Below, one piece after another: positions 1 through 8,889 of a stretch of DNA of 36,594 nucleotides. The notes below the pieces were generated by a model, which saw only the letters and a program-made list of their open reading frames with translations, searched no databases and had not been told where the DNA came from. The stretch is taken from contig NZ_JACBGN010000048.1 in assembly GCF_013401435.1 (NCBI RefSeq), positions 1 to 36,594 of the forward strand, in the 5' to 3' direction. The stretch is from Streptomyces sp. BR123. Its GTDB lineage: Bacteria; Actinomycetota; Actinomycetes; Streptomycetales; Streptomycetaceae. The stretch's first letter is position 1, and each line of letters begins with the position of its first letter. Made by a program: the position numbers and the translations under genes.

Positions 1-1512
1 GCCCCCTCCCCCACCGGCCCTTACGCCGCGGCGGCCGCAACGGCCGCGGCCCCGCCCGGGCTCACCTTCCACGACATCCCGGGATCGGGCGGCATCACCC
101 TCAAGGGCAACGTGTTCACCCCGGCCGGCGCCGAGGCCGGCCGGACGTACCCGCTGATCGTGCTGCCCGGCAGCTGGGGCATGCCGCAGATCGAATACAT
201 CGCCCAGGCGAAGAAGCTCGCCGACTCCGGCTATGTCGTGGTCAGTTACGCCTCCCGCGGCTTCTGGCTCTCCGGCGGGCAGATCGAGGTGGCCGGCCCG
301 CCCGACATCGCCGACGTCTCCGCCGTCATCGACTGGGCGCTGGCCCACACCCCCGCCGACACCGGACGCATCGGCGTGGGCGGGGTCTCGTACGGGGCGG
401 GCATCAGCCTGCTCGCCTCCGCGCACGACCCGCGGATCAAGACGGTGGTGGCGCTCAGCGGCTGGGCCGACCTCATCGAGTCCATCTACTCCGGCCGCAC
501 CCAGCACCTCCAGGCCACCGGCCTGCTCGGCGCCGTCGGCCACGCCACGGGCCGCCCCGGCCCCGAACTCGACCGTATCCTCGCCGACTTCATGAACTCC
601 CGCCTGGACCGGGAGCAGGAGATGATCGAGTGGGGCCGGGTGCGCTCGGCCTCGGAGCAGGTCGACCGGATCAACGCCAACGGCACCGCGGTCATGCTCG
701 GCAACGCCTGGGGCGACACGATCTTCCCGCCCAACCAGTACGCCTCCTTCTTCGAGAAACTGACCGGCCCCAAGCGGCTGGAGTTCCGCCCCGGCGACCA
801 CGCCACCGCCGAGGTCACTGGCCTGTTCGGCCTGCCCAACGACACCTGGGCCAACGCCCGCCGCTGGTTCGACCGCCACCTCAAAGGCGAGCGCAACGGG
901 GTGGACACCGAGGCCCCCGTGCAGATCAAGACCCGCAGCGCCGGCGGCTACGAGGGCTACGCCGACTGGAAGTCGGTCGGCGCGGCCGCCACCGAGAAGC
1001 TCGCGCTGAACGACACCGAGCACCTGTTCACCGGCGTCAACACCGGGGCCGACGGCGGCGTCGTCCTCCTCTCCAGCGCCCTGGACCAGTTCGCCAAGAT
1101 CCCGCCGATGGCCTCCGTCCCGCTGCTGCCGCGTACCTTCTCCGCCGTCTGGCAGTCCGAGCGGTACGGCAGCGACAAGCGCGTCCGCGGCACGGCGCGC
1201 CTGCACACCACCGTCACGCCCACCAAGTCCGACGGCACCTTCGTCGCGTACCTCTACGACGTGGGCCCGCTCGGCGTCGGCAAGCTGGTCACCCACGCCC
1301 CGTACACCTTCCACGGCAAGACGCCGGGCCGCGCCTTCGGTGTGGACCTCGACCTGTTCTCGACGGCGTACGACGTACCGGCCGGCCACCGGCTGGCCCT
1401 CGTCATCGACACCGTCGACCCCCTCTACGCGGAGTACAACCCCTTCGGCGCCCAGCTCACCTTCACCTCCCCCGCCACCGACCCTTCGTACGTGGCGGTC
1501 CCCCTGCGCTGA
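1..1512 (+). CDS. alpha/beta hydrolase, CocE/X-Pro dipeptidyl-peptidase type (5' truncated)
   Basis: The reading frame is open from base 1, so the gene begins outside the window. The visible first codons are Ala/Pro/Thr-rich, as expected just after a signal peptide, so secretion is likely but unproven. The protein has an alpha/beta-hydrolase core with the nucleophile elbow GVSYG (about residues 127-131 counted from base 1), a candidate acid Asp in GDTIFP and a candidate catalytic His in PGDHAT. About 150 C-terminal residues resemble the beta-rich jelly-roll domain that follows the hydrolase in CocE/X-Pro dipeptidyl peptidases. It therefore probably hydrolyses an acyl ester or a proline peptide; the substrate cannot be read from the sequence. 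Its stop lies 2 bp from the stop of the convergent ABC ATPase. Confidence 0.85.
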   Translation, partial: APSPTGPYAAAAATAAAPPGLTFHDIPGSGGITLKGNVFTPAGAEAGRTYPLIVLPGSWGMPQIEYIAQAKKLADSGYVVVSYASRGFWLSGGQIEVAGPPDIADVSAVIDWALAHTPADTGRIGVGGVSYGAGISLLASAHDPRIKTVVALSGWADLIESIYSGRTQHLQATGLLGAVGHATGRPGPELDRILADFMNSRLDREQEMIEWGRVRSASEQVDRINANGTAVMLGNAWGDTIFPPNQYASFFEKLTGPKRLEFRPGDHATAEVTGLFGLPNDTWANARRWFDRHLKGERNGVDTEAPVQIKTRSAGGYEGYADWKSVGAAATEKLALNDTEHLFTGVNTGADGGVVLLSSALDQFAKIPPMASVPLLPRTFSAVWQSERYGSDKRVRGTARLHTTVTPTKSDGTFVAYLYDVGPLGVGKLVTHAPYTFHGKTPGRAFGVDLDLFSTAYDVPAGHRLALVIDTVDPLYAEYNPFGAQLTFTSPATDPSYVAVPLR

Positions 1513-1514
1513 CC

Positions 1515-2258
1515 TCAGTGCTTGAGGATCTTGGAGAGGAAGTCCCTGGCGCGGTCGCTCGCGGGGGCGGTGAAGAACCCCTCCGGTGAGCGGTCCTCGA
1601 CGATCCTGCCGTCGTCCATGAAGACGACGCGGTTGGCGGCGGAGCGGGCGAAGCCCATCTCGTGGGTGACCACGACCATGGTCATCCCCTCCGCCGCCAG
1701 CTGCCGCATGACCTCCAGCACCTCGTTGATCATCTCCGGGTCGAGGGCGGAGGTGGGCTCGTCGAAGAGGAGCGCCTTGGGGTCCATGGCCAGGGCGCGG
1801 GCGATGGCCACCCGCTGCTGCTGGCCGCCCGAGAGCTGGGCAGGGAACTTCACGGCCTGGTCGGCGAGGCCGACGCGTTCCAGCAGCTCCAGGGAGCGCC
1901 GGTCGGCCTCCGCCCTGCCGCGCTTCCTGACCTTGATCTGTGCGAGCGAGACGTTGGCGAGGACGGTCTTGTGCGCGAAGAGGTTGAAGGACTGGAAGAC
2001 CATCCCCACATCGGCGCGGAGCGCGGCCAGGTCCTTGCCCTCGGCGGGCAGCGGCCGGCCGTCGAGGGTGATCGTGCCCGACTCGACGGTCTCCAGACGG
2101 TTGATGGTCCGGCACAGGGTGGATTTCCCGGAGCCGGACGGGCCGATGACCACCACCACCTCGCCGCGGCCGACGGTGAGGTCGATGTCCTTCAGGACGT
2201 GCAGCTGCCCGTAGTGCTTGTTCACGTTCCGCAGCTCGATCAGCGATTCGACGGCCAT
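1515..2258 (-). CDS. amino-acid ABC transporter ATP-binding protein (GlnQ/GluA type)
   Basis: This is a 247-residue ATPase of the polar amino acid uptake family, expected on the cytoplasmic face of a glutamine/glutamate-type importer. Walker A is GPSGSGKST (about residues 39-47), the signature LSGGQQQRVAIARAL lies near 140, Walker B is LLFDEPTSALD near 162 and the switch His is in VVVTHEMGFAR. I chose the ATG at 2258 because AAGGAGGGG lies 9 nt upstream and the family begins near this point; an in-frame start at 2321 would add 21 unconserved residues. No permease or binding protein is nearby: the neighbour downstream is a convergent hydrolase and the neighbour upstream a phosphatase. It must work with subunits encoded elsewhere. 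Confidence 0.92.
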   Translation of the reverse strand: MAVESLIELRNVNKHYGQLHVLKDIDLTVGRGEVVVVIGPSGSGKSTLCRTINRLETVESGTITLDGRPLPAEGKDLAALRADVGMVFQSFNLFAHKTVLANVSLAQIKVRKRGRAEADRRSLELLERVGLADQAVKFPAQLSGGQQQRVAIARALAMDPKALLFDEPTSALDPEMINEVLEVMRQLAAEGMTMVVVTHEMGFARSAANRVVFMDDGRIVEDRSPEGFFTAPASDRARDFLSKILKH

Positions 2259-2339
2259 GTCTGCCTGCCCCTCCTTGTCGGTGCCGGGCCTGGTCGGTGT
2301 GCCGGGGCCAGGATGGGCCATAGGGGCGGGGAGTGCACG

Positions 2340-2897
2340 TCACCCGTCAACACGCCAGTCCTCGGGGAGCGTGTAGTGCCAGCCCTCCCGCCAGCCGAAC
2401 GGGGCGTCCACCAGGTCTTCGATCGAGGCGCCGCGCAGGAGGCAGTCGAGCGCCCACTTGTTGGCCGAGTGGGAGATGAGGAGGACGCGCTGACCGTTGC
2501 GGGCGGCGGCCAGGTCCCGGAGGAAGTCCGCGGTGGAATCGATGACCTGCCGGTAGCTCTGGCCGCCGGGGAAGGGGGTGTCGATGTGCCGGGAACGGCG
2601 GCCGGCCAGGTCGGCCACCGGGCGGCCGTTCAGCGTGCCGTAGTCGCATTCCCGCAGCCGCGGGTCGCGGTGCACGGGGAGCGGGCTCCCGGTGAAGGCG
2701 ATCCGGGCGGTCTCCACGGCCCGGTGCAGGTCCGAGACGAAGACGGCCGCGAGACCGTCGTCACGGCGGCGGCCGCCGAGTTCGGCGGCGAGGCGCCGGC
2801 CCGCTGCGGAGAGCCTGCCGGGGAGGAGGCCGGTGGCGATGCCCCGTTCGTTGTCCTCGGTGAGCGAGTGGGTCTCGAAGACGATGTCGACGGCCAT
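2340..2897 (-). CDS. histidine phosphatase superfamily protein with variant RHG motif
   Basis: A 185-residue protein of the phosphoglycerate-mutase/SixA-like fold. The core His is present near residue 10 (FETHS), the second Arg in SDLHRAVETA, the acidic RECDYG motif and the second catalytic His in ISHSANKW. The first motif, normally RHG, reads ETHS, so the phosphate-binding Arg is replaced by Thr. Family members with this motif occur in actinobacteria as I remember them, so it may be an active subclass rather than a dead enzyme. The substrate is unknown. It follows the conserved hypothetical at 2910-3353 by 12 nt and is probably co-transcribed with it. GGGAG lies just upstream of the ATG. Confidence 0.82.
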   Translation of the reverse strand: MAVDIVFETHSLTEDNERGIATGLLPGRLSAAGRRLAAELGGRRRDDGLAAVFVSDLHRAVETARIAFTGSPLPVHRDPRLRECDYGTLNGRPVADLAGRRSRHIDTPFPGGQSYRQVIDSTADFLRDLAAARNGQRVLLISHSANKWALDCLLRGASIEDLVDAPFGWREGWHYTLPEDWRVDG

Positions 2898-2909
2898 ACG
2901 GGCTCCCGG

Positions 2910-3353
2910 TCAGAGGCCCTCGGAGGCTTCCGCGTAGGCCTGCGAGAGTTCGGGGGATCCGGTCATCGCCCAGGACACCCCGGACTCCACCACGTTCAGC
3001 TCCCGCCCGGAGGCCAGCAGGATCACCGGCTGGCCGTCCGGGCGCACCTGCCAGCTCGCGCCCGGGCGGGTCCGGATGATCACCGTGCCGAGGTACAGGC
3101 CCGCGTCGTTGCCGAGCCACGGCACGATCTCGGGATCCCGGCGCCAGCGCGGCATCAGCTGGTCCAGCGCAGCCAAGGAGGCCGGGGTCTCGTCGAGTTC
3201 GAGTCCGGCCGCGCGGGCGTGGACGCGCAGCATCTCGCACTCCGCGAACAACTCGCTGATGCCTTCGGGGTCCTGCGTGAGGGCGGCTGCGAGTCCCGCA
3301 CCCCGTTCCGTGTCGTTCCGGTTGAGCCAGTGGTCCAGGAAGGGGATGTTCAT
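2910..3353 (-). CDS. conserved actinobacterial hypothetical protein (DUF6278-like)
   Basis: A 147-residue soluble protein with no signal peptide or membrane segment. From memory it resembles the Streptomyces family DUF6278, beginning MNIPFLDHWL; this was not verified. The N-terminal half is helical (EGISELFAECEMLRVHARAAG), and the C-terminal half looks beta-rich and ends in a WAMTGSPELSQAYAEA segment. No catalytic motif is evident. It is the first gene of a probable operon with the variant histidine phosphatase (12-nt gap) and perhaps the orphan ABC ATPase. The function is unknown. Confidence 0.75.
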   Translation of the reverse strand: MNIPFLDHWLNRNDTERGAGLAAALTQDPEGISELFAECEMLRVHARAAGLELDETPASLAALDQLMPRWRRDPEIVPWLGNDAGLYLGTVIIRTRPGASWQVRPDGQPVILLASGRELNVVESGVSWAMTGSPELSQAYAEASEGL

Positions 3354-3411
3354 GTCGTCCAGCCTGGCACCGCGGCGCCCTGCTGGCCACAGGGCGCGCC
3401 TTGATCCCGCG

Positions 3412-4203
3412 TTACGCGTCGAGGTCGAGGTCGAGGTCCACGACGACGGGGGCGTGGTCGGAGGCGCCCTTGCCCTTGCGCTCCTCGCGGTCCACGTAGG
3501 CGTCCTTGACGGCCTTGGCGAAGGGCTCGTTGCCGTACACCAGGTCGATGCGCATGCCGCGGTTCTTGGGGAAGCAGAGCTGGCGGTAGTCCCAGTACGT
3601 GTACGGGCGGTCGTACTTGAGGGGGCGGGGCACCACGTCCGACAGGCCGGCGGCGCGCAGCGCCTCCAGGGCGGCCCGCTCGGCGGGGGTGACGTGGGTG
3701 AGGCCCGCGAAGGCCGCCACGTCGTAGACGTCCTCGTCCCTGGGGGCCACGTTGAAGTCGCCGAGCACCGCGAAGGGGCGGGGGCCGGCGGCGTCCTCGG
3801 CGACGGCGTCCCTCAGCGCGCGGAACCAGTTCAGCTTGTAGCCGTAGTGGTCGTGCTCGACCTCGCGGCCGTTCGGCACGTACACCGACCACAGGCGGAC
3901 GCCGCCGCAGGTCGCGGAGATCGCCCGGGGCTCCTGGACGCCCCCGTAGTCGGGCCCGCCCGACAGGCCCGCGACCACGTCCTCCAGGCCGACCCGGGAG
4001 ACCAGCGCGACGCCGTTCCACCGGCCGGTGGCGTTGACCGCCGCCTCGTACCCCAGCTCGCGCAGCTCGTCGAAGGGGAACTGCTCGGCGGTGCACTTGG
4101 TCTCCTGGACGCAGAGCACATCGGTGCCGGAGGACTCCAGCCAGGCCAGCAGCCGCGGCAGCCGGGCGGTGATCGAGTTGACGTTGAAGGTGGCGATACG
4201 CAT
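3412..4203 (-). CDS. xth: exodeoxyribonuclease III / AP endonuclease
   Basis: A 263-residue Mg-dependent endonuclease/exonuclease/phosphatase-fold enzyme that cleaves at abasic sites and removes 3' blocking groups in base excision repair. The start MRIATFNVNS is the family start. Metal and catalytic motifs are present: NVNS, VQETKC (Glu), YVPNG, GDFNVAP (Asp/Asn) and the terminal GASDHAPVV (Asp-His). I chose the ATG at 4203, which has GGTAGG 9 nt upstream, over an in-frame TTG at 4212. It appears to be a single cistron: the next gene upstream is separated by a 123-bp G-rich repeat region. Confidence 0.93.
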   Translation of the reverse strand: MRIATFNVNSITARLPRLLAWLESSGTDVLCVQETKCTAEQFPFDELRELGYEAAVNATGRWNGVALVSRVGLEDVVAGLSGGPDYGGVQEPRAISATCGGVRLWSVYVPNGREVEHDHYGYKLNWFRALRDAVAEDAAGPRPFAVLGDFNVAPRDEDVYDVAAFAGLTHVTPAERAALEALRAAGLSDVVPRPLKYDRPYTYWDYRQLCFPKNRGMRIDLVYGNEPFAKAVKDAYVDREERKGKGASDHAPVVVDLDLDLDA

Positions 4204-4257
4204 ACCAGACAACCTACCGCCCGGCGCCGACAGCCGGCCGGTGCCGGGAGCCGACGC

Positions 4258-4326
4258 CCGGAGGGAGGCGCGGGAGGGAGCGAGCGCGGGAGGGACGCGC
4301 GGGAGGGAGGCGCGGGAGGGAGGCGC
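4258..4326. repeat. G-rich GGGAGGGA repeat tract
   Basis: Four to five imperfect copies of a GCGGGAGGGA-like unit separated by GCGC or GAGC lie between the exonuclease III gene and the stop codon of the MBL-fold gene. The plus strand carries many runs of three G, so it could form a G-quadruplex. It immediately follows the minus-strand MBL gene and lies in the leader region of xth. Confidence 0.6.
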
Positions 4327-4959
4327 TCAGAGGGCGGCGGTCTCCCCCGCGGACATCCGGCTGTGCGGAGCTCCGCCCAGGCGGTCCAGGGCCGTGTCGT
4401 AGATGGGCCGGGCGATGTCGGAGAGGTAGGCGTCGTGGATGTCGACGGCGCGGACCGGCTTGACCTCGCGGACGTAGTCGATCACTTCCGCGACCTTGTT
4501 CCACGGGGCGTGGACGGGGAGCATCAGCGTCTCCACCGGGGTGCCGGGGACGGTCAGCGCGTCGCCGGGGTGGAAGAGGGAGCCGTCGACGAGGTAGCCG
4601 ACGTTGGTGACCCGGGGGATGTCCGGGTGGATGACGGCATGGAGCTCGCCGTGGACCTGCACCTCGAAGCCGGCCGCGGTGAAGGCGTCGCCGTGGCCGA
4701 CGGTGTGCACGCGGCCGGGATAGGCGGATGCCATCCGTTCCGCGACGCTGCGCAGGGTCCACAGCCCGGCGGCGGGGTTGGCGTCGAGGGCGGCGCGCAG
4801 CCGGCCCTCGTCGAAGTGGTCGGGGTGCTCGTGGGTGACGAGCAGGGCGTCGGCCCCGAGGCCCGCGTCGGGCTCGCTGAAGGCGCCGGGGTCGATGACG
4901 AGCACGCGCCCGTCCTTCTCCAGCTGGACGCAGGAGTGCAGCCGCTTGGTGAGCTTCAT
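4327..4959 (-). CDS. MBL-fold metallo-hydrolase
   Basis: A 210-residue metallo-beta-lactamase-fold protein of the small UlaG/UPF0173-like group. The metal motif THEHPDH is at about residues 41-47, with further ligand candidates in the GELHAVIHPD segment, HPGD and near the C-terminus DIHDAYL. The N-terminus MKLTKRLHSCVQL is typical of these single-domain hydrolases. It is cytoplasmic, with no signal peptide. The substrate is unknown; relatives act on phosphoesters, lactones or thioesters. It is separated by about 200 bp of non-coding DNA from the sugar cassette upstream. Confidence 0.87.
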   Translation of the reverse strand: MKLTKRLHSCVQLEKDGRVLVIDPGAFSEPDAGLGADALLVTHEHPDHFDEGRLRAALDANPAAGLWTLRSVAERMASAYPGRVHTVGHGDAFTAAGFEVQVHGELHAVIHPDIPRVTNVGYLVDGSLFHPGDALTVPGTPVETLMLPVHAPWNKVAEVIDYVREVKPVRAVDIHDAYLSDIARPIYDTALDRLGGAPHSRMSAGETAAL

Positions 4960-5133
4960 GATCCCAGGCTAAGCGGCCTCGGGGAAGCGGGGGGCGTTTC
5001 CGCCTCGTCCGGTGCGGTGTACCGCAAGGCGGAGCAGTGCCCTTGTACGGGACGTCTCGGGTACTGCGACAACGCGGCGAGGTGCCGTGCCGTGCGGCGC
5101 GGAGACGTGCCCCGCTTCCCCGGGGCCGCGTAG

Positions 5134-5158
5134 CCGCCCGCCCCGCCGGGCCGGGCGG
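5134..5158 (-). terminator. candidate terminator of the sugar-transport cassette
   Basis: The arms CCGCCCG (5134-5140) and CGGGCGG (5152-5158) form a GC stem directly after the TAA stop of the last cassette gene. There is no U-tract, as is usual for streptomycete hairpins. The rest of 4960-5133 holds no convincing gene. Confidence 0.5.
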
Positions 5159-5755
5159 TTACGGGACCGCGGTGGAGACCACGTAGACGCGGGGCTTGGC
5201 CGGGTCGGTGAGGTCGACGGTGACATCGCGGGTGGGTCGCGGGTCGGGCTGCTCCAGGGTGATCCCGTACCAGCGGTTGGAGGGGCCCCAGCTCCAGCCG
5301 GCGACGGCGGCGTCGTGCTCGGAGACGGAGACCTCGGGGGTCAGCGCGGAGCGGCTGGTGCCGAGGCTCGCGAGGAAGGCGTCCAGTTCGTCCGGGGTGA
5401 CGGCGAACTGCACGTACAGCCGGCTGGTGTGCCAGTTGTTGGTCTCCAGGAACCCGACCCGCCAGGCCTTGAGCGGAATGGGGACGTCGTAGATGCTGCG
5501 CTGCACCCGGGAGGGCCAGCCGGGGCGCACCTTGGTCGCGCCGACCTTGGCGGCCTTGTCGCGGCCGCTGGCGCGGCTCTGCTGGGCGGACACGGCGAGG
5601 TAGCCGGCGGGTACGCCGATCAGCAGCAGGATGATGATGGCGGTGATCCAGCGGCGCCGGACGACGTGCCTGCGGTCCTCGGCCGGGGTCGGCGCGGCCG
5701 GCACCGCGGCCTCGTCGGGGGCGGGCGCCTGGCGGGACAGGGTGGGGGATGTCAC
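5159..5755 (-). CDS. single-pass membrane protein of the sugar cassette, unknown function
   Basis: A 198-residue protein. It has an Ala/Pro-rich cytoplasmic N-terminus, one membrane helix near residues 35-55 (WITAIIILLLIGVPAGYLAV) preceded by RRR, and an extracellular domain of about 140 residues with many Trp and Tyr residues (NNWHTSRLYVQF, GWSWGPSNRWYG, and a VYVVSTAVP end). The start is GTG at 5755, whose GTGA overlaps the TGA of the ROK kinase gene, so it is translationally coupled. I do not recognise a named family. As the last gene of a sugar-import operon it may sit beside the transporter, but nothing in the sequence proves a role. Confidence 0.8.
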   Translation of the reverse strand: MTSPTLSRQAPAPDEAAVPAAPTPAEDRRHVVRRRWITAIIILLLIGVPAGYLAVSAQQSRASGRDKAAKVGATKVRPGWPSRVQRSIYDVPIPLKAWRVGFLETNNWHTSRLYVQFAVTPDELDAFLASLGTSRSALTPEVSVSEHDAAVAGWSWGPSNRWYGITLEQPDPRPTRDVTVDLTDPAKPRVYVVSTAVP

Positions 5756-6912
5756 TGCTTTTCCTGGTCCTCGGGGCGGGGGGTGGCGCGCCGGCCGAGC
5801 TGTGCGTAGCGCTCGTACCGCTCGACGCGGCGGCGCGTGGCGCGGCGGAAGCGGCGGGCGACGAGCCGGGCGAGGTCGGCGGCGCCGACCATGCCGGCCT
5901 CGGGTCCGAGCTCGGCCTTGGTGATGCGGGCCTCGGGCCGGTAGCCGCGGCCGGTGAGGTGGCGTCGGAAGGCGTCCCGGGCGGGGCCGATCAGCAGGTC
6001 GTCGGCGGCGCTGACGCCGCCGCCGATGACGAAGCAGGAGGGGTCGAGGGCGGCGGCGAGGTTGGCGATGCCCACCCCGAGCCACTGGCCGATGTCCTGG
6101 AGCAGCTCGACGCACATGGCGTCGCCCTCGCGGGCGAGCTCGGTGATCAGCGGTCCGGTGATCTCGGAGATGTTGCCGCCGACGCGGGCGATGATGTTGT
6201 GGGCGACCGGGGAGTCGGCGGCGGCCAGCTCCCGGGCCTCGCGGACCAGGGCGTTGCCGGAGCTGTACTGCTCCCAGCAGCCGCGGTTGCCGCAGGGGCA
6301 GCGGTGGCCGCCGGGGACGACCTGCATGTGGCCGAACTCGCCGGCGACGCCGTACCTGCCCCGCTTGACCTGGCCGCCCTCCAGGATGGCGCCGCCGATG
6401 CCGGTTCCGAGGGTGATCATGACGAGGTGGTCCTCGCCGCGGCCGGCGCCGAAGCGCCATTCCGCCCAGGCGGCGGTGTTGGCGTCGTTGTCGACCATGA
6501 CGGGGACGGCGAGGCGGGACTGCAGGGCGTCGCGCAGCGGTTCGTCCCGCCAGGCCAGGTGGGGGGCGAAGAGGACGCGGGAGCGGTCGGCGTCGACCCA
6601 GCCGGCCGCCCCGATGCCCACGGCGTGGACGTCGTGCCGGTCGGACAGGTCGAGGACGAGCTCGACGATGGTGTCCTCGACGACCTTGGGGCTCTTGGAC
6701 TTGTCGGGGGTCTCGGTGCGGATCTTCTCCAGGATCACGCCGTCGGCGTCGACGACGCCGGCCATGACCTTGGTGCCGCCGATGTCGATGCCGACGGTGG
6801 GGACGCGCGGGGCGGTCAGGTGCGACCGGCGCTCACGGGTCCCGATGGTCCGCAGGACGGTGCCCCGCGCCGACCCCCGGTGGGGGAGCGTGAAGTCCCG
6901 GTACGTGCTCAT
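5752..6912 (-). CDS. ROK-family sugar kinase (glucokinase-like)
   Basis: A 386-residue cytosolic sugar kinase expected to phosphorylate an imported hexose with ATP. The phosphate-1 motif IDIGGTK is near residue 43, the catalytic DNDAN near 148, GTGIGG near 172, the ROK zinc motif CPCGNRGCWEQYSSG near 207 and the adenosine motif FVIGGG near 280. It lacks the N-terminal winged helix of ROK repressors, so it is an enzyme rather than a NagC/XylR-type regulator. About 39 residues precede the conserved core, longer than in most glucokinases. It starts 16 nt after the ATPase stop and overlaps the next gene by 4 bp, placing it inside the transport operon. Confidence 0.9.
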   Translation of the reverse strand: MSTYRDFTLPHRGSARGTVLRTIGTRERRSHLTAPRVPTVGIDIGGTKVMAGVVDADGVILEKIRTETPDKSKSPKVVEDTIVELVLDLSDRHDVHAVGIGAAGWVDADRSRVLFAPHLAWRDEPLRDALQSRLAVPVMVDNDANTAAWAEWRFGAGRGEDHLVMITLGTGIGGAILEGGQVKRGRYGVAGEFGHMQVVPGGHRCPCGNRGCWEQYSSGNALVREARELAAADSPVAHNIIARVGGNISEITGPLITELAREGDAMCVELLQDIGQWLGVGIANLAAALDPSCFVIGGGVSAADDLLIGPARDAFRRHLTGRGYRPEARITKAELGPEAGMVGAADLARLVARRFRRATRRRVERYERYAQLGRRATPRPEDQEKQ

Positions 6913-6928
6913 CGAGTCGTGTCGTCCC

Positions 6929-7819
6929 TCAGGGTGCGGTGGTGCCGTGTGCGGTGCCGTCTGCGGCGGTGCCGGGTGCGGGGTGCGGGTCCGATTCTGC
7001 CACTCGCTCCAGCTCGTGGCTCAGCTCGTCCAGCTCGGAGCCGCCGGCCATCTGCCGGGTGAGCTCGTCGAGGGTGATCGAGTCGCGGGTGTGGCTGCCT
7101 GCCATGGCACCGCGCTTGAGCAGGACGAAGCGGTCGCCGACCAGGTGGGCGTGGTGCGGGTTGTGGGTGATGAGGACCACGCCGAGGCCGGCGTCGCGGG
7201 CGGCCGCCACGTACTTGAGGACCACCCCGGACTGCTTGACGCCGAGGGCGGCGGTGGGCTCGTCGAGTACGAGGACCTTCGCGCCGAAGTGGACGGCGCG
7301 GGCGATGGCCACGCACTGCCGTTCGCCGCCGGACAGGGTGCCGATCGGCTGGTCGACGTCGCGCAGGTCGATGCCCATGCGCAGCAGCTCGGTGCGGGTG
7401 GTCTCGCGCATGAGGTCCACGTCGAGGCGGCGGAAGGGGCCGCGGCCCCGGGTCGGCTCGGAGCCGAGGAAGAAGTTCCGCCAGACGGGCATGAGCGGGA
7501 CGACGGCGAGGTCCTGGTAGACGGTGGCGATGCCGCGGTCGAGGGCGGCGCGCGGGTTGACGAGTACGGTCTCCTCGCCCTCGATCTCGAAGGTGCCGGC
7601 GTCGTGCCGGTGCAGCCCCGCGATGATCTTGATGAGGGTGGACTTGCCGGCGCCGTTGTCGCCGAGGACGCAGGTGATCTCACCGGCGGAGACCTCCAGG
7701 GAGACGTCCTGGAGGGCGCGGATGGTGCCGTAGTGCTTGCTGACACCGGTCAGCTTCACGAGGGGCGTGCCCGTCGGGGTGTCCGTCGGGGTGCTTGTGT
7801 CTGCCTGGGGCGTGCTCAT
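6929..7819 (-). CDS. sugar ABC transporter ATP-binding protein (RbsA/FrcA type, single NBD)
   Basis: A 296-residue ATPase of the CUT2 sugar-import class with a single nucleotide-binding domain, as in FrcA-type systems, rather than the fused double domain of RbsA. Walker A is GDNGAGKST near residue 55, the Q-loop YQDLA is near 107, the signature is [15 protein letters not shown], Walker B is [12 protein letters not shown] and the switch is LITHNPHH. The ATG at 7819 overlaps the permease TGA (ATGA). The C-terminal 35 residues are Ser/Pro/Gly-rich and unconserved. It should power the permease at 7816-8889. Confidence 0.92.
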   Translation of the reverse strand: MSTPQADTSTPTDTPTGTPLVKLTGVSKHYGTIRALQDVSLEVSAGEITCVLGDNGAGKSTLIKIIAGLHRHDAGTFEIEGEETVLVNPRAALDRGIATVYQDLAVVPLMPVWRNFFLGSEPTRGRGPFRRLDVDLMRETTRTELLRMGIDLRDVDQPIGTLSGGERQCVAIARAVHFGAKVLVLDEPTAALGVKQSGVVLKYVAAARDAGLGVVLITHNPHHAHLVGDRFVLLKRGAMAGSHTRDSITLDELTRQMAGGSELDELSHELERVAESDPHPAPGTAADGTAHGTTAP

Positions 7820-8889
7820 GCCCGTGCCTCCGCCCGCTTGCGGACCCATGCGTTGAGCAGCACGGCCAGCAGCAGCATCGCGCCCAGGAAGAACTTGAAC
7901 CAGTCCGGGTTCCACTGGGCGTACACGATGCCGTTGCTGGTCATGCCGAAGATGAAGGCGCCGACGGCCGCGCCGATCGCGGAGCCGTAGCCGCCGGTCA
8001 GCAGGCAGCCGCCGATGACGGCCGCGATGATGTACAGCAGCTCGTTGCCGACGCCCTCGCCGGACTGGACGACGTCGTACGAGAAGAGGATGTGCTGCCC
8101 GGAGATCCAGGCGCACAGGGCGACGCCCATGTAGAGGCCGATCCGGGTCTTCACGACGGGGACGCCGACGGCGCGGGCCGCGTCCGCCGACCCGCCGACC
8201 GCGAAGATCCAGTTCCCGGCGCGGGTGCGCAGCAGGATCCAGGTGGCGACGGCGACCAGGGCGATCCACCACAGGATGGTGACCTTGAGGGTGACCGCGC
8301 CGACGGTCCACTGGGAGGCGAAGAGCGCCCGGGCGGAGGGAAAGCCCTCCATGTCCGAGATGCCCTTGGTGGAGACGGTGCCGCCGATCAGCTTGGTGAA
8401 GCCGAGGTTGAGGCCGGTGAGCATCAGGAAGGTGCCGAGCGTGATGATGAAGCTCGGCAGCTTCGTACGGGTCAGCATGAACCCGTTGAAGAAGCCGACG
8501 GCCAGGGTGACCACGAGGGACACCGCGACGCCGACCCACACGTTGGCGGTCATCTGGTAGCTGAACATCGAGCTGACCAGGGCCGCGGTGGTGACCATGA
8601 CGCCGGCGGAGAGGTCGAACTCTCCGCCGATCATCAGCAGCGCCACCGGGACCGCCATGATCCCGATGGTGGAGGCCGCGTACAGGATCGTGCTGAGGCT
8701 GGACGCCTGCAGGAAGCTGGGGGCGGCGAAGGAGAAGAAGACGAAGACGGCGGCGGCGCCGACGACGGCGCCCAACTCGGGGCGGCCGAGCAGGCGGCGC
8801 AGCAGGGAGGAGGGCGCGAGCCGCTCGTCGCCGGAGCCGCCCGGGGCCGGCGCCGGGCCGGGGGCCGGGGCGGGGGCGAGCGCGGTCAT
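7816..8889 (-). CDS. sugar ABC transporter permease (RbsC/FrcC type)
   Basis: A 357-residue BPD_transp_2-family permease. A Pro/Ala/Gly-rich N-terminal tail of about 25 residues is followed by roughly nine to ten hydrophobic segments. The family motif [17 protein letters not shown] lies near residues 88-105, and [19 protein letters not shown] corresponds to the conserved EAA-like loop. The ATG at 8889 overlaps the TGA of the binding-protein gene, so translation is coupled. It forms the membrane channel of the importer with the adjacent ATPase and lipoprotein. Confidence 0.93.
   Translation of the reverse strand: MTALAPAPAPGPAPAPGGSGDERLAPSSLLRRLLGRPELGAVVGAAAVFVFFSFAAPSFLQASSLSTILYAASTIGIMAVPVALLMIGGEFDLSAGVMVTTAALVSSMFSYQMTANVWVGVAVSLVVTLAVGFFNGFMLTRTKLPSFIITLGTFLMLTGLNLGFTKLIGGTVSTKGISDMEGFPSARALFASQWTVGAVTLKVTILWWIALVAVATWILLRTRAGNWIFAVGGSADAARAVGVPVVKTRIGLYMGVALCAWISGQHILFSYDVVQSGEGVGNELLYIIAAVIGGCLLTGGYGSAIGAAVGAFIFGMTSNGIVYAQWNPDWFKFFLGAMLLLAVLLNAWVRKRAEARA

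Noticed and set aside
4969..5226. An 85-residue minus-strand frame ahead of the MBL gene
   Set aside because: Its composition is Ser/Pro/Arg-rich as in shadow frames, it crosses the terminator and the end of the membrane-protein gene, and it has no ribosome site.
5752..6912. ROK protein read as a transcriptional repressor
   Set aside because: The N-terminus lacks a winged-helix domain, and the kinase and zinc motifs are intact, so it is an enzyme.
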